NCBI GenBank assembly: GCA_014584395.1
Contig: JACTMY010000014.1
Location: 186,001-250,000 of the forward strand
From: Planctomycetota bacterium
GTDB taxonomy: Bacteria > Planctomycetota > Planctomycetia > Gemmatales > HRBIN36
Reading direction: 5' to 3'
Length of the DNA stretch: 64,000 nt
The first letter of the stretch is position 1. Each line of letters starts with the position of its first letter. A program made the translations under genes and the position numbers. The notes beneath the pieces were generated by a model. That model made no database searches, had not been told where the DNA came from, and saw only the letters and a list, made by a program, of their open reading frames with translations. Of this stretch, positions 9,053 through 18,121 are shown piece by piece.

Positions 9053-10021
9053 ATGTCTTCACAGCCAAGTGTTCCAGCCATTTCTTGTCAGCAATTATTC
9101 AAAACCTACCCAGGCAAACCACCCGTGGAAGCCGTCCGGGGCTTGAACTTAGAGGTTGCCGTGGGGGAGTGTTTTGGGCTATTAGGACCTAATGGGGCAG
9201 GGAAAACGACCACGATCGAAATTCTTGAAGGACTGCTCACACCCACTTCCGGTCAAGTCTCCATCCTGGGCATGAGTTGGCTCAAGGAGCCTCAGGAAAT
9301 TCGGGAACGCATCGGCATCTCGCTTCAAGAAACCAAGCTCTCGGAAAAGCTCACGGTCATGGAGACGGTCACCCTTTTCCGCAGTTTTTATCGCCAGGGC
9401 ATCTCCCCGAAGGAAGCCTTGATGCAAGTCGAATTGATGGAGAAAGCCAATGCCTTGACGGGCAAACTCTCCGGCGGCCAGAAACAGCGCTTGGCCGTCG
9501 CCTGCGCCCTCGTGGGCGACCCTGAACTCCTTTTCCTGGACGAACCCACGACCGGCCTGGACCCGCAATCGCGCCGACAACTTTGGGAGATCATCCGCTC
9601 CCTGCGCGGCATGGGGCGAACCGTCTTATTGACAACCCATTACATGGATGAAGCCGAGCGGCTCTGCGATCGCATTGCCATCGTGGACCATGGCCAGGTC
9701 ATTGCCGAGGGAACGCCGCGCTCCCTCATCGCCAGCATCGGGGGCGAACACGTCATCGAATGCAGCCTGGAAGCCCCGCACCCCGAAGTGGATCATGCTC
9801 CACTGCGGCAATTGCCTTCGGTCCAATCGGTGCGCGCGGAAGATGGGCATCTCACGCTGACAGTGCACGCGCCGCACGTGGCCATCCCTGCCCTTTTGGA
9901 ATACCTGGATCAGCACGAGTTGCGGCTGACGAACTTGATCACCCGACATGCTAGCCTCGAGGATGTCTTCGTGACCTTGACCGGCCGGCATCTACGCGAT
10001 GAAGGAAATCAGGCAGCATGA
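9053..10021 (+). CDS. ABC transporter ATP-binding protein (DrrA/CcmA type)
   Basis: A 322-residue ABC ATPase that powers the ABC-2 permease encoded next. Walker A is GPNGAGKTTT (about residues 45-54), the Q-loop lies at SLQETKLSEK, the signature is LSGGQKQRLAVACAL, Walker B is LLFLDEPTTGLD and the switch His is in VLLTTHYMDEAERL. The roughly 90 residues after the ATPase core match the C-terminal extension of the DrrA/NodI-type drug and polysaccharide exporters, ending with LEDVFVTLTGRHLRD, the usual C-terminal motif of that group. The start codon at 9053 has no obvious ribosome binding site. The last four bases (ATGA) overlap the permease gene, a sign of translational coupling. The substrate cannot be read from sequence. 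Confidence 0.94.
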   Translation: MSSQPSVPAISCQQLFKTYPGKPPVEAVRGLNLEVAVGECFGLLGPNGAGKTTTIEILEGLLTPTSGQVSILGMSWLKEPQEIRERIGISLQETKLSEKLTVMETVTLFRSFYRQGISPKEALMQVELMEKANALTGKLSGGQKQRLAVACALVGDPELLFLDEPTTGLDPQSRRQLWEIIRSLRGMGRTVLLTTHYMDEAERLCDRIAIVDHGQVIAEGTPRSLIASIGGEHVIECSLEAPHPEVDHAPLRQLPSVQSVRAEDGHLTLTVHAPHVAIPALLEYLDQHELRLTNLITRHASLEDVFVTLTGRHLRDEGNQAA

Positions 10022-11130
10022 ACCTGCAAACCAGCGAGTCCCCAAAAACCGCATACCCGTCGGCCTCCGTGCAGCGCTATCATCCCGTGTGGGAGATCAC
10101 CAAGGCCAGACTGCGGGAATTTCTGCGCGAGCCGGAAGCCGTTTTTTGGGTCTATGGCTTCCCGATTCTGATGACCTTGGCCTTGGGGATTGCGTTTCGT
10201 GAAAAAGGGGTCGAACAATTCACGGTCGACATTCATGCGGGCCCTCAGGCCGAAGAGCTGGCTCAATGGCTGAACCAAGAACCGCAGCGCTTTAAGGTGC
10301 AAATCAACGACCCCAGCACATATCGCCAGCGGTTAGCCGAGAATAAAACCGCGCTGGTTATCATCCCGGCATCGCCTTCAGCCGAGTCCGCCAATTTGTC
10401 GCTCACTTTTCTGTATGATCAGAATCGCTCTGAAAGCGCTCTGGCTCAGCAAGTGGTTGATGATTTCTTGCAAAGACAGAAAGGCCGGCAAGACCCGATC
10501 CCCACTCAACAAGAGAACTTCCAACAACCTGGCGGACGCTACATCGATTTCCTCATTCCAGGCTTGCTCGGCATGGGCCTCATGGGCGGCGGACTCTGGG
10601 GCGTCGGCTTCGTGACCGTGGACATGCGCATTCGCAAGCTGTTGAAACGATTTCTGGCCACCCCTATGCGAAGGCGGGATTTTCTCCTGGCCCTCATGAT
10701 CAGCCGCTTTTTGTTCATGATCCCCGAAATTTTGATTTTGCTCACCTTCGCTTATTTCATTTTCAACGTCACCATCCAGGGCAACCTGCTCCTTCTTACG
10801 ATCAGCATCATGATCGGCGCGATGGCCTTCGCGGGGCTGGGATTGCTGGTCGCCAGCCGGGCCAAAACCATCGAAACCGTGTCGGGTCTCATGAACCTGG
10901 TGATGCTGCCCATGTGGGTATTGTCGGGGATATTTTTCAGCTCCGACCGCTTCCCGGAAGTCGCTCAGCCCTTGATCCAGGCCCTGCCGTTGACGGTGCT
11001 CAATAACGTCCTGCGCGATATCATGAACCAGGGGCACACGCTGGCCGAGATTTGGCCCAACCTGCTTATCCTCGCCGCCTGGGGCATTGTTACTTTCTTG
11101 ATCGCCTTGCGCATTTTCCGATGGGAATAG
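10018..11130 (+). CDS. ABC-2 type transporter permease
   Basis: A 370-residue permease paired with the preceding ATPase. One membrane helix near residues 40-62 (VFWVYGFPILMTLALGI) is followed by an extracytoplasmic domain of about 120 residues, then five to six helices from about 180 to 365. The conserved ABC-2 features are present: FLIPGLLGMGLMGGGLWGVG, a cytoplasmic loop LLKRFLATPMRRRDFLLA, and MLPMWVLSGIFFSSDRFPE, followed by the last helix ending in RIFRWE. This is the layout of DrrB/YhhJ-like exporters with a large outer domain, used for lipids, antibiotics or polyketide-type molecules. It lies upstream of glycosyltransferases and the ketoacyl-synthase cassette, which is compatible with exporting a lipid-linked product, but that is an inference. 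Confidence 0.92.
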   Translation: MNLQTSESPKTAYPSASVQRYHPVWEITKARLREFLREPEAVFWVYGFPILMTLALGIAFREKGVEQFTVDIHAGPQAEELAQWLNQEPQRFKVQINDPSTYRQRLAENKTALVIIPASPSAESANLSLTFLYDQNRSESALAQQVVDDFLQRQKGRQDPIPTQQENFQQPGGRYIDFLIPGLLGMGLMGGGLWGVGFVTVDMRIRKLLKRFLATPMRRRDFLLALMISRFLFMIPEILILLTFAYFIFNVTIQGNLLLLTISIMIGAMAFAGLGLLVASRAKTIETVSGLMNLVMLPMWVLSGIFFSSDRFPEVAQPLIQALPLTVLNNVLRDIMNQGHTLAEIWPNLLILAAWGIVTFLIALRIFRWE

Positions 11131-11241
11131 CCGCCGGGTTCCGCTTGTCAAAATACGCTCCTTTGTTAAGCTGCCCATGCCGTCCATGATTGATTGGAAC
11201 GGCAGCGGATTTCCTTGGAATGCCATTCTGGCTAAAGGTGC

Positions 11242-12276
11242 ATGATGCACAACAAGCCCCTCGTCTCAGTGATCATGCCAGTTCGCAACGTCGCGGAACG
11301 GTTTTTAACCCCCGCCATCGAGAGCATTCTTGAGCAGACGTTCCCCCATTTCGAATTTCTGATTGTCAACGATGGCTCCACGGATGACACGTTTCAGCGA
11401 CTGCGGCGCTTTGCCGACGCCGATGAGCGCATCAAGTTATTTCATACCTCCGGCGTAGGCATTCCCGCCGCTCTCAACCTGGCGATCAAACACGCCGAAG
11501 GAGACTTTCTCGCTAGGATGGACGGCGATGATATTTCCACACCGGACCGCTTTGCCGAGCAAGTGGCCTACTTGCAGGCTCATCCCGAATGCGTGGCCGT
11601 GGGCGCGGACGTATTGATGATTGATCCCGAAGGCGCCCCCCTCACTCGACTGTGGACGCATCCGCGCCATGAACATATCGAAAAGGCCTTTCTTTTCGGT
11701 ATGGGTGGAGCGATCGTGCATCCGCTGGTCATGATGCGGCGCGACGCGGTCATGGCCGCCGGCATGTACGACACCCGGTTCAAGTACGCCGAGGATTTGG
11801 ACCTGTTCCTGAAACTCTGTGAAATCGGCCGCGTCGCCAACATTCCCAAGGTGTTGCTGCATTACCGCCAGCAACTGCAATCCGTGTGTCACAATCGTTT
11901 GCCCGAGCAAGCCGCCCTGGGACACAAGATAGTGATGGAGGCGCGTGCCCGGCAGGGGCTTCCCATGTTGGACATCATGCTGCCTACGACGCGTATGATG
12001 CCGCCCGGACTCTACCATTTCCGCTGGGCGAAAATGGCCTTTTTTGGCAAACATTACCGCACGGCCCGCAAGCATTTCTTCAGGGCCCTGCTCCGAATGC
12101 CGCTTGAACTGATCTCGTGGGTGTTTTTCATCAGCTATTACGTCCGCCGTCGCTTCCGATCCAAGGTTATGAAACGCCCCGTCACGCCGCGGCCGCGCTT
12201 TGGGGCCTATGCGCCTCGTGATCTGGAAGCAGCATTGCATGATGCCACGGCTGCTGAACCAAGACGAGCCGCTTAA
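11242..12276 (+). CDS. Family 2 glycosyltransferase
   Basis: A 344-residue GT-A fold glycosyltransferase. The nucleotide-sugar binding region begins PLVSVIMPVRN, followed by FLIVNDGSTDDT, then the metal-binding DxD region ARMDGDDIS near residue 95. A variable acceptor part follows (MYDTRFKYAEDLDLFLKL, with the ED pair expected to act as or near the catalytic base). The final 120 residues are basic and include a hydrophobic stretch (ALLRMPLELISWVFFISYYV), which may dock the enzyme to the membrane. Two ATG codons at 11242 and 11245 are possible; the AAAGG at 11234-11238 fits the second slightly better. It is 111 bases after the permease gene and 57 bases before another glycosyltransferase. The sugar and acceptor are unknown. 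Confidence 0.9.
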   Translation: MMHNKPLVSVIMPVRNVAERFLTPAIESILEQTFPHFEFLIVNDGSTDDTFQRLRRFADADERIKLFHTSGVGIPAALNLAIKHAEGDFLARMDGDDISTPDRFAEQVAYLQAHPECVAVGADVLMIDPEGAPLTRLWTHPRHEHIEKAFLFGMGGAIVHPLVMMRRDAVMAAGMYDTRFKYAEDLDLFLKLCEIGRVANIPKVLLHYRQQLQSVCHNRLPEQAALGHKIVMEARARQGLPMLDIMLPTTRMMPPGLYHFRWAKMAFFGKHYRTARKHFFRALLRMPLELISWVFFISYYVRRRFRSKVMKRPVTPRPRFGAYAPRDLEAALHDATAAEPRRAA

Positions 12277-12333
12277 TCAACCGTTGGCTTGAATCCCTAG
12301 CCGACCGACTTGGCACTTGAAGGAACACCGTGA

Positions 12334-14277
12334 ATGGGAGCCTACGCCGCCTGGTTTGATGATCGCTTAGCCCAAGGACTCATCCCGACTCCGCATTCCA
12401 CTTGGTGGCGACGCTTGGGCCACGGCCTTTTGCGAACCTGGCATGGGTTGGGGAAAAGGTTTCTACCATCACGGCGCGTTATGCTCGTGGCTGATTTCGA
12501 AGCCTCGGCGGCGCAAATGACCTTTCGCTTCGGCGGCACGATTGCCTTGCACGCCTTGCCCTGCCAGGCCAAACATCGGCTGCCAGAAACGCAATACGTG
12601 AGCATCGATCCGGGATGCAACCCGATGCGCTTCGGTGAAGCCCTTTCCCTAGCTCAAAAAATGCGGCTCGACACGGCAGCCTTCTGGCTTCCTTGGGAGC
12701 TGATTCGCGGGCAAAGCCTGGTGCTGCTGTATCGTCATGGTTTTCGCTGGTGCTGGTTGGCCCTGGGCACGCACACGCTGTGCTTGCCTTTGTGGATGCT
12801 GATCGTTTTTCGCTTTGCCTTGCTCTACTGCGGCCGACGATGGCCCCAGCCTCGTAAATGGGAACAGCCTCTCGAGCAAGCACGAGAGATTCTGGATCGG
12901 CAACCTCAGCTTGTGGTGCCGCCGCGTCCCCGGGGCCGTCCCTGGCGGATCGCTTATTTCATGAACTTTGCCTGGGAATTTGGGGGCATCCAGCGGCAAA
13001 TCGCCATCGTCTCGCAACGCCAACTGGAGGCGGGACATCACGTCGAAATCCTCTGGCAAACGCTCTATCAGGTCAAGGAACTCAAAGGGAAATCCTGGAT
13101 TCCCGAACGCATCGGCGCGGAGACCGTGGCCAAGTATTTCGATCCACGCTTCCCGGCTCGATGGTCCGCGCGTGGCCTTGATGAAGCCGCCTTGGCCCGT
13201 TTGCCGAAGGACTACCGCGACATGGTCATCGACCTCGCTGGCGAACTGCTGTTGCGGCAGGTGGACGTGCTGCATTGCTGGAGCGACGACGCCAACCTGG
13301 TCGGCTTCCTGGCGGCCCGGCTCGCGGGCATCCCGGTCACCGTCATGACCATCGCTTCCGTTTCCCCCGCCCGCCAGCCGCATCGTCTCCGCTCCTGGTC
13401 GCGTCCTTGGTACAAGCTCGCCTTGCACCAAAAAGGCGTCCAAGTCGTCAACCTTTCCGACCTGGGAGTGCAGGAATATGCCGCCTGGTTGGCTGAACCC
13501 GCCGATCGCTTTCGCGTCATCCGGTTGGCCTTCGCCGCACCCGCCTTGCCCGATCAAGACCGCATCTTGTCATATCGGCGAGCACATGGCCTGGAACCGC
13601 ACACGCCCGTCATTGGAGCCGTCTTTCGCCTCGAACCGGACAAGCGGCCGTTGACCTTCCTGCAAGTGTTGGACAAAGTGCGGCAGCGTGTGCCGCAACT
13701 CAAAGTGCTCTGGGCGGGCGGCGGTTCGATGAAGGCACAGGTCGATGCCGAAATCCACAGGCTTGGCCTGGAGAAGGCGATCCTTCGCCTGGGTCAACCC
13801 GCCGACATCCTCACTCCCCTGGCGGCTGCAGATCTTTTCGTCATGGTGTCCGAGGTGGAAGGCACGCCGAACGTCGCCCTGGAGGCTCAGTACGCGGGAG
13901 CCGTGCCCATCTTGACCGACGTGGGCGGCTGCCGAGAAACGATGCAGCCCGGCGTCACCGGATTGGTGCTGCCCAAGGATGATGTGGAGGGCATCGCTCA
14001 GGCGATCGTGGAACTTCTGCACGACCATGAACGCCGCCAACGCATGGCCCAAGAAGGGCAGCGCTTTGTCCTGGAACAATTCGGCGTGCACAAAATTCAT
14101 CAGCAAGTCGAACTGCTCTATCACGAGCTTTACGAACAGCCGGCAACTTCACGTCGTAAAACCGCTTTATCTGAACAGCAGAGCATGCCGAAAGGGTGGA
14201 TACGGCGCAACCAGGTTATGCGATTCCCTGACAAGCCCACCCTTGGCGATGGATTGTTGGAAAGCCTTGACGTGTGA
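12334..14277 (+). CDS. Family 4 glycosyltransferase with N-terminal extension
   Basis: A 647-residue protein. The C-terminal 430 residues form a GT-B enzyme of family 4: a first Rossmann half (RIAYFMNFAWEFGGIQRQ, VDVLHCWSDDANLVG) and a second half with VIGAVFRLEPDKRP, VLWAGGGSMK, LRLGQPADILTPLAAADLF and the family motif EGTPNVALEAQYAG with PILTDVGGCRE. The first 200 residues are not a normal part of the family. They include a hydrophobic segment (about residues 143-168, WLALGTHTLCLPLWMLIVF) and an upstream region without recognisable motifs, suggesting membrane association. The final 61 bases overlap the end of the opposing glycosyltransferase gene. It probably adds a sugar to the surface polysaccharide made by this region. 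Confidence 0.87.
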   Translation: MGAYAAWFDDRLAQGLIPTPHSTWWRRLGHGLLRTWHGLGKRFLPSRRVMLVADFEASAAQMTFRFGGTIALHALPCQAKHRLPETQYVSIDPGCNPMRFGEALSLAQKMRLDTAAFWLPWELIRGQSLVLLYRHGFRWCWLALGTHTLCLPLWMLIVFRFALLYCGRRWPQPRKWEQPLEQAREILDRQPQLVVPPRPRGRPWRIAYFMNFAWEFGGIQRQIAIVSQRQLEAGHHVEILWQTLYQVKELKGKSWIPERIGAETVAKYFDPRFPARWSARGLDEAALARLPKDYRDMVIDLAGELLLRQVDVLHCWSDDANLVGFLAARLAGIPVTVMTIASVSPARQPHRLRSWSRPWYKLALHQKGVQVVNLSDLGVQEYAAWLAEPADRFRVIRLAFAAPALPDQDRILSYRRAHGLEPHTPVIGAVFRLEPDKRPLTFLQVLDKVRQRVPQLKVLWAGGGSMKAQVDAEIHRLGLEKAILRLGQPADILTPLAAADLFVMVSEVEGTPNVALEAQYAGAVPILTDVGGCRETMQPGVTGLVLPKDDVEGIAQAIVELLHDHERRQRMAQEGQRFVLEQFGVHKIHQQVELLYHELYEQPATSRRKTALSEQQSMPKGWIRRNQVMRFPDKPTLGDGLLESLDV

Positions 14278-15460
14278 GGTCATCCAACTGCTCGGCACAC
14301 TCAGCAATGTCGTGGAAACCGATCCGTGCGCCGCGCAGCAAAACGGGCCGATCGCGCCGCAACTTGGGCCTTAACTTGGTCTCCAGGCGAAACCACCAAG
14401 GCCAACCATTCACCTTCTCCCGCAGTCGGACGCGAATGGATCGCTGGCGCGCCGCCGATCGCCAGCGCAAGACTTCCTCTCGAACCTCCCCGGGTTGCCT
14501 GGACAGGGCCTCATCGAATTCCTTTTCGAGATGGCCAACGTCGAGTCCGCGGCGCCGCAAGGCCATGATCTCGGCATGGCAATTATGGAAATAGCGCGCC
14601 CAATCGAGTTCCAGACGGGCGTGGTTCGCATCCATGGAACGCTGTACGGTCAAGAGAGCGGAGGCGAAGAGATTACTCCAAAGCCGCATCTGCATCGGCA
14701 CTTCGGGAAGCCGTTCTTCCGCCGCGACCAATCTTTCCACAGTCCGTAAATTTTGCTGCATGACGGCCGACGAAAAGGAACCGGACCACCAACCATAGAG
14801 CGACATGGGTCGATCGATGAGGAGGTAGCGATCCACCAAGCTCAGGATCAAGGCGCTGGTCAGATGATCCCCCAAGGCGGACGGAAACAAGCACCCTAAC
14901 CGCAGCTTGACCTCATTCAGCAAGGACCGGTGATGAAGGGCATTCGAAAGGTGCGGCCAATCCACCGTGGCCACGCGATGAAAAGCTTGATGCAGCGTTT
15001 CTTGACCCGTGCAGGGTCGAACGGCGCCGGTAAACGGCATGAGCAAAAGACTGTTGCGGCGTCCCGGATCGGGCCAGGCCGGGTGAAAATAGTTGCCATA
15101 ACGCCAGACCACCAAGCGGACTTGGTGCTTGGCAAGCTGATCCCAAGCCATCGCCAAGGCCTCGCGGCTCAGCGCATCGTCATCTCCCAAAAAGGTGACG
15201 TATTCCGATGTGGCATGACTGGCGGCAAACTCCCAGCTTTCACGCATGCCCAGCGGCTGCTCAGTCCGTACGAATTTCACCCGCTTATCCCGGCTTGCCA
15301 AGGATTGCCCCCATTCCCGGGTGCCATCCTCGGAGTGATTATCGCTCAGGACGATTTCCAGCGTCGAATAGGATTGAGCCAAAACGCTTTGCACCGCCTT
15401 TTGCAGCAAACTCAGGCGGTTGCGCGTCGGCATGATCACGGAGATACACGGACCCGTCAT
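14216..15460 (-). CDS. Family 2 glycosyltransferase
   Basis: A 414-residue GT-A glycosyltransferase starting ISVIMPTRNRLSLL. The nucleotide-sugar pocket reads IVLSDNHSEDGTREW and the DxD-type metal site is FLGDDDALS near residue 95. This order, length and the DDD motif are usual for the family. The last 170 residues are helical and rich in Arg, without recognisable motifs. It is the only plus/minus switch inside this part of the polysaccharide region: it is transcribed convergently with the family 4 transferase, sharing 62 bases at the 3' ends, and divergently from the acyl carrier protein gene. Sugar and acceptor specificity cannot be inferred. Confidence 0.87.
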   Translation of the reverse strand: MTGPCISVIMPTRNRLSLLQKAVQSVLAQSYSTLEIVLSDNHSEDGTREWGQSLASRDKRVKFVRTEQPLGMRESWEFAASHATSEYVTFLGDDDALSREALAMAWDQLAKHQVRLVVWRYGNYFHPAWPDPGRRNSLLLMPFTGAVRPCTGQETLHQAFHRVATVDWPHLSNALHHRSLLNEVKLRLGCLFPSALGDHLTSALILSLVDRYLLIDRPMSLYGWWSGSFSSAVMQQNLRTVERLVAAEERLPEVPMQMRLWSNLFASALLTVQRSMDANHARLELDWARYFHNCHAEIMALRRRGLDVGHLEKEFDEALSRQPGEVREEVLRWRSAARQRSIRVRLREKVNGWPWWFRLETKLRPKLRRDRPVLLRGARIGFHDIAECAEQLDDLTRQGFPTIHRQGWACQGIA

Positions 15461-15632
15461 TCCATGGCCTCATTGGATGAAGCAGTCGATTCGGTTTGAC
15501 CGCGGCAACACTTTCGCAAAACTCGTCTTGGAAGGCAAGTTCGCCTAGGCAAATAGGACCTCATTTGCTAGTCTTTCCTGCCGCACAAGAATGGGTTCTT
15601 GAAGACTTCACCATGATCGAGGGTTGATGATC

Positions 15633-15908
15633 ATGAATCAGCGGGATGGAATCCGCCAACAGTTGCTGGTGATGCTGGAAAACGAGACGGGCCAGGCGCC
15701 GCCCCCCTTGGAAGATCACATGAAAATCCGCGAGGAATTGGGACTCGATTCCGTGGACGTCGTCAGCCTGGTCATGCAGATTGAAGGGCATTATCGAATC
15801 CGGTTTAGCCAGGCTGAACTGATGCAATCGCAAACCGTGGGCGAGTTGCTCTCCCTCGTGGAGAGCAAACTCTCGGCAGCAGGCCAAACTGGCAACCAAG
15901 CCGCTTAG
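15633..15908 (+). CDS. Acyl carrier protein
   Basis: A 91-residue acyl carrier protein. The phosphopantetheine attachment site is the Ser in EELGLDSVDVVSLVMQIE, about residue 44, in the expected position between helices I and II. The rest has the usual acidic four-helix pattern. The start at ATG 15633 is chosen because GAGGG at 15619-15623 sits nine bases upstream; TTG 15624 and ATG 15627 are also in frame. It heads a cassette with a degenerate ketoacyl synthase (10 bases downstream) and a complete one. It is therefore probably a dedicated carrier for a specialised acyl or polyketide chain rather than the housekeeping fatty-acid ACP, which usually sits next to fabF or fabD. That specialisation is inferred from context. 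Confidence 0.92.
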   Translation: MNQRDGIRQQLLVMLENETGQAPPPLEDHMKIREELGLDSVDVVSLVMQIEGHYRIRFSQAELMQSQTVGELLSLVESKLSAAGQTGNQAA

Positions 15909-15917
15909 TCGCGGCTC

Positions 15918-16865
15918 ATGGACTTCCTCAAATCAGTTCCGGCGCTTCCCTCATCGCCCCCATGGGAAGACATGGCGCATAGCAAGGAAGCAGACGTGCG
16001 GACGACGCCCCAGAATGCCATGTCGAGTTGCGGCTTATTGGCTCAGGCTTACCTCCAAGCCGACCCTCTCAGTTTACCCTCGATTCGCAAGCAACCTGGG
16101 TTATTCCGCGGTAAACCTCTTCCTGGCTCGATCCTGAAGAACGTGGATGACCAAACCATCCTCGGACTCGCCGCCGTGCTCCGGGCCATCGAACTGATGC
16201 CCGATCCGAATGTGGACCTGACGGATTGGGCCATCCTGGGCAGTCCGCGCTTTATCGCACGAATGAATCTGTCGGAACAGTTCGTCAAATTCAAGGCCGA
16301 GGGCGCCTGGTCCGCTTCGCCCCACAGCATCCCGCATCGCTGCCTCCATTCCACCTCCGGCACGATCAGCCAAGCACTCAAAATCCACGGACCTAACTTT
16401 GGCAATGGGGGCGGCCCCGGCGGCTATGTCGAAACCATCCTTTCCGCGGTGGGACTGCTCCAAGCGGGTGAAGCGCCGGGAGCGTGGGTGGTTTGTGCTG
16501 GATTCGATCCAGAACCCTACCGTCAAGTGCGCTCTGAGAATCGCTGGCAATTGCATGCCCTGGCATTGGCTCTTATTTCTGCAGACCACCCTGAATACGC
16601 CAAGGCACCATGGCAACTTTCCGTGCACGTGGATTCAGAGGGACATGGTGCGATCGCTTTCGCAGAAGAAGACCCTTTACCGCGTCGACTAGCGGAATGG
16701 CATCACCGTTTCATGCAGCCATTGTCAGCCGTTTCCAGTCCCATGAGTGAACCCGGCGAAGGCGGTTTTCAGATCGGCGTGGTAGGCGGGATTCGTCTTG
16801 GCTGGCAGCCGACGAAAGCCTTTCAGGCCAACGCAACCTCCAACCGAAGCAACCAAGCTGCCTAA
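15918..16865 (+). CDS. Degenerate beta-ketoacyl synthase (chain-length-factor-like)
   Basis: A 315-residue protein that resembles the N-terminal half of ketoacyl synthases. The stretch CLHSTSGTISQALKIHGPN aligns with the conserved region before the active site, but the position of the nucleophilic Cys (normally A-C-S/A-S-G) reads GNGGGPGGYVETILSAVGLL, with no Cys. The later GWVVCAGFDPE-like strand (seen as AWVVCAGFDPEP) fits the family. The C-terminal half with the two catalytic His residues is missing. The protein is thus probably non-condensing. In type II polyketide and aryl-polyene systems, a Cys-less partner (KS-beta or an ApeC-like protein) pairs with an active synthase, and the next gene encodes such a synthase. 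Whether it acts as a partner subunit, or has another role, is not known. Confidence 0.72.
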   Translation: MDFLKSVPALPSSPPWEDMAHSKEADVRTTPQNAMSSCGLLAQAYLQADPLSLPSIRKQPGLFRGKPLPGSILKNVDDQTILGLAAVLRAIELMPDPNVDLTDWAILGSPRFIARMNLSEQFVKFKAEGAWSASPHSIPHRCLHSTSGTISQALKIHGPNFGNGGGPGGYVETILSAVGLLQAGEAPGAWVVCAGFDPEPYRQVRSENRWQLHALALALISADHPEYAKAPWQLSVHVDSEGHGAIAFAEEDPLPRRLAEWHHRFMQPLSAVSSPMSEPGEGGFQIGVVGGIRLGWQPTKAFQANATSNRSNQAA

Positions 16866-16890
16866 CGTCGCCTTGATGCGAGGTCAATCC

Positions 16891-18108
16891 ATGAGTGACA
16901 AGCCAACGATTTGGATGACGGGATTGGGCGCGGTCACTCCCTTGGGTCATAACTATGACCAGATCGCGGACCGCTTGTTCGCCGGCGAATCCGGCGTCTC
17001 CCGCGTCGATACTTTTGACGTGTCACAGCATCCCAGCCAAATTGCCGCCCTGGTCAAGGACATCCCGCTTCCCCCCGGCTGGTGCGTGGCTGAGTTTCAA
17101 GCCCTGCCTCGAATCACGCAGTGCGCTTTGTGGTCCACCACTCAGGCCCTGATTGATGCGGGCCTCTGGGAACGGCGTCACGATCATCGACTTGGCTTGG
17201 TGCTGGGGATCGGCGCGGAATGGGGCATCCTCTGGGAAGATGATTTCAATCGTGGCGGCCGACAAATCCACGAAGGCGATGGCGAATCCGCCTCCCTCGT
17301 CCAACAGATTCGACGACTCCTCAACCTCCATGGTCCCGTCCACACGGTCTCGGCCGCCTGCGCCAGCGGCAATGTAGCCCTTTCGGTCGCCAAAAAATGG
17401 CTCGAACAGGGCTGGGTCGATCGATGCTTGGCGGGGGCTTGTGACATGACCATCACGCCGATGTCCCTGGCAGGATTCGGCAATCTGCGCGCCTTGTCGC
17501 GTCGGAACGACGCACCGGCAGCCGCCTCGCGGCCCTTCGACCGCGACCGCGACGGCTTCGTGGCGGGCGAAGGGAGCGTGGTTTTCCTGTTGGAAAAGGC
17601 AGACGATGCCCGGCGCCGCACGGCTCGCTGTTATGCGGAAGTGGCGGGAGTGGGCATGCGCAGCGACGCCTTCCATATGGTCATCCCCAGCCCAGACCCT
17701 GCCCCGGCCATCATGGCCATGCGCCGCGCTTGCCACGAAGCGCGGCTCGATCCAGCGGATTTGGATTATGTGAATGGCCATGCGACGAGCACGCCGGTCG
17801 GCGATCAGGCGGAGACGCGAGTGCTCCACGAGGTCCTCGGCTCGGCCGTGGATCGCATTCCGGTCAGTTCGACGAAAAGCATGACCGGCCACATGCTCAC
17901 GGCGGCCGCGGCCTTCGAAGCGCTGGCTTGCGTGATGGCGTTGGATCGCCAGGCTGTACCGCCCACGATCAATTTGGATCACCCCGATCCAGAATGCCAA
18001 CTTTGCCATGTCCCCTGGACTGCCCAACCTCGGCCAATTCACACAGTCGCTTCGAATTCGTTTGGTTTTGGAGGCAGCAACACCTGCCTTGTGCTTCGAG
18101 CCGCTTGA
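16891..18108 (+). CDS. Beta-ketoacyl-ACP synthase (FabF-like)
   Basis: A 405-residue condensing enzyme starting at ATG 16891 (MSDKPTIWMTGLGAVTPLG, the expected FabF N-terminus); a GTG-like extension to 16798 would overlap the previous gene and is rejected. The catalytic triad is complete: Cys in VSAACASGNVALSVA, His in VNGHATSTPVGDQAETR, and His in SSTKSMTGHMLTAAAAFEAL. The C-terminal loop SNSFGFGGSNTCLVL is intact. It lies 25 bases after the degenerate partner and should elongate acyl chains on the ACP encoded just upstream. No ketoreductase, dehydratase or acyltransferase gene is adjacent, so the cassette would need to borrow these from fatty-acid synthesis or lie in a divided cluster. Confidence 0.93.
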   Translation: MSDKPTIWMTGLGAVTPLGHNYDQIADRLFAGESGVSRVDTFDVSQHPSQIAALVKDIPLPPGWCVAEFQALPRITQCALWSTTQALIDAGLWERRHDHRLGLVLGIGAEWGILWEDDFNRGGRQIHEGDGESASLVQQIRRLLNLHGPVHTVSAACASGNVALSVAKKWLEQGWVDRCLAGACDMTITPMSLAGFGNLRALSRRNDAPAAASRPFDRDRDGFVAGEGSVVFLLEKADDARRRTARCYAEVAGVGMRSDAFHMVIPSPDPAPAIMAMRRACHEARLDPADLDYVNGHATSTPVGDQAETRVLHEVLGSAVDRIPVSSTKSMTGHMLTAAAAFEALACVMALDRQAVPPTINLDHPDPECQLCHVPWTAQPRPIHTVASNSFGFGGSNTCLVLRAA

Positions 18109-18121
18109 AACTTGAATCTGA

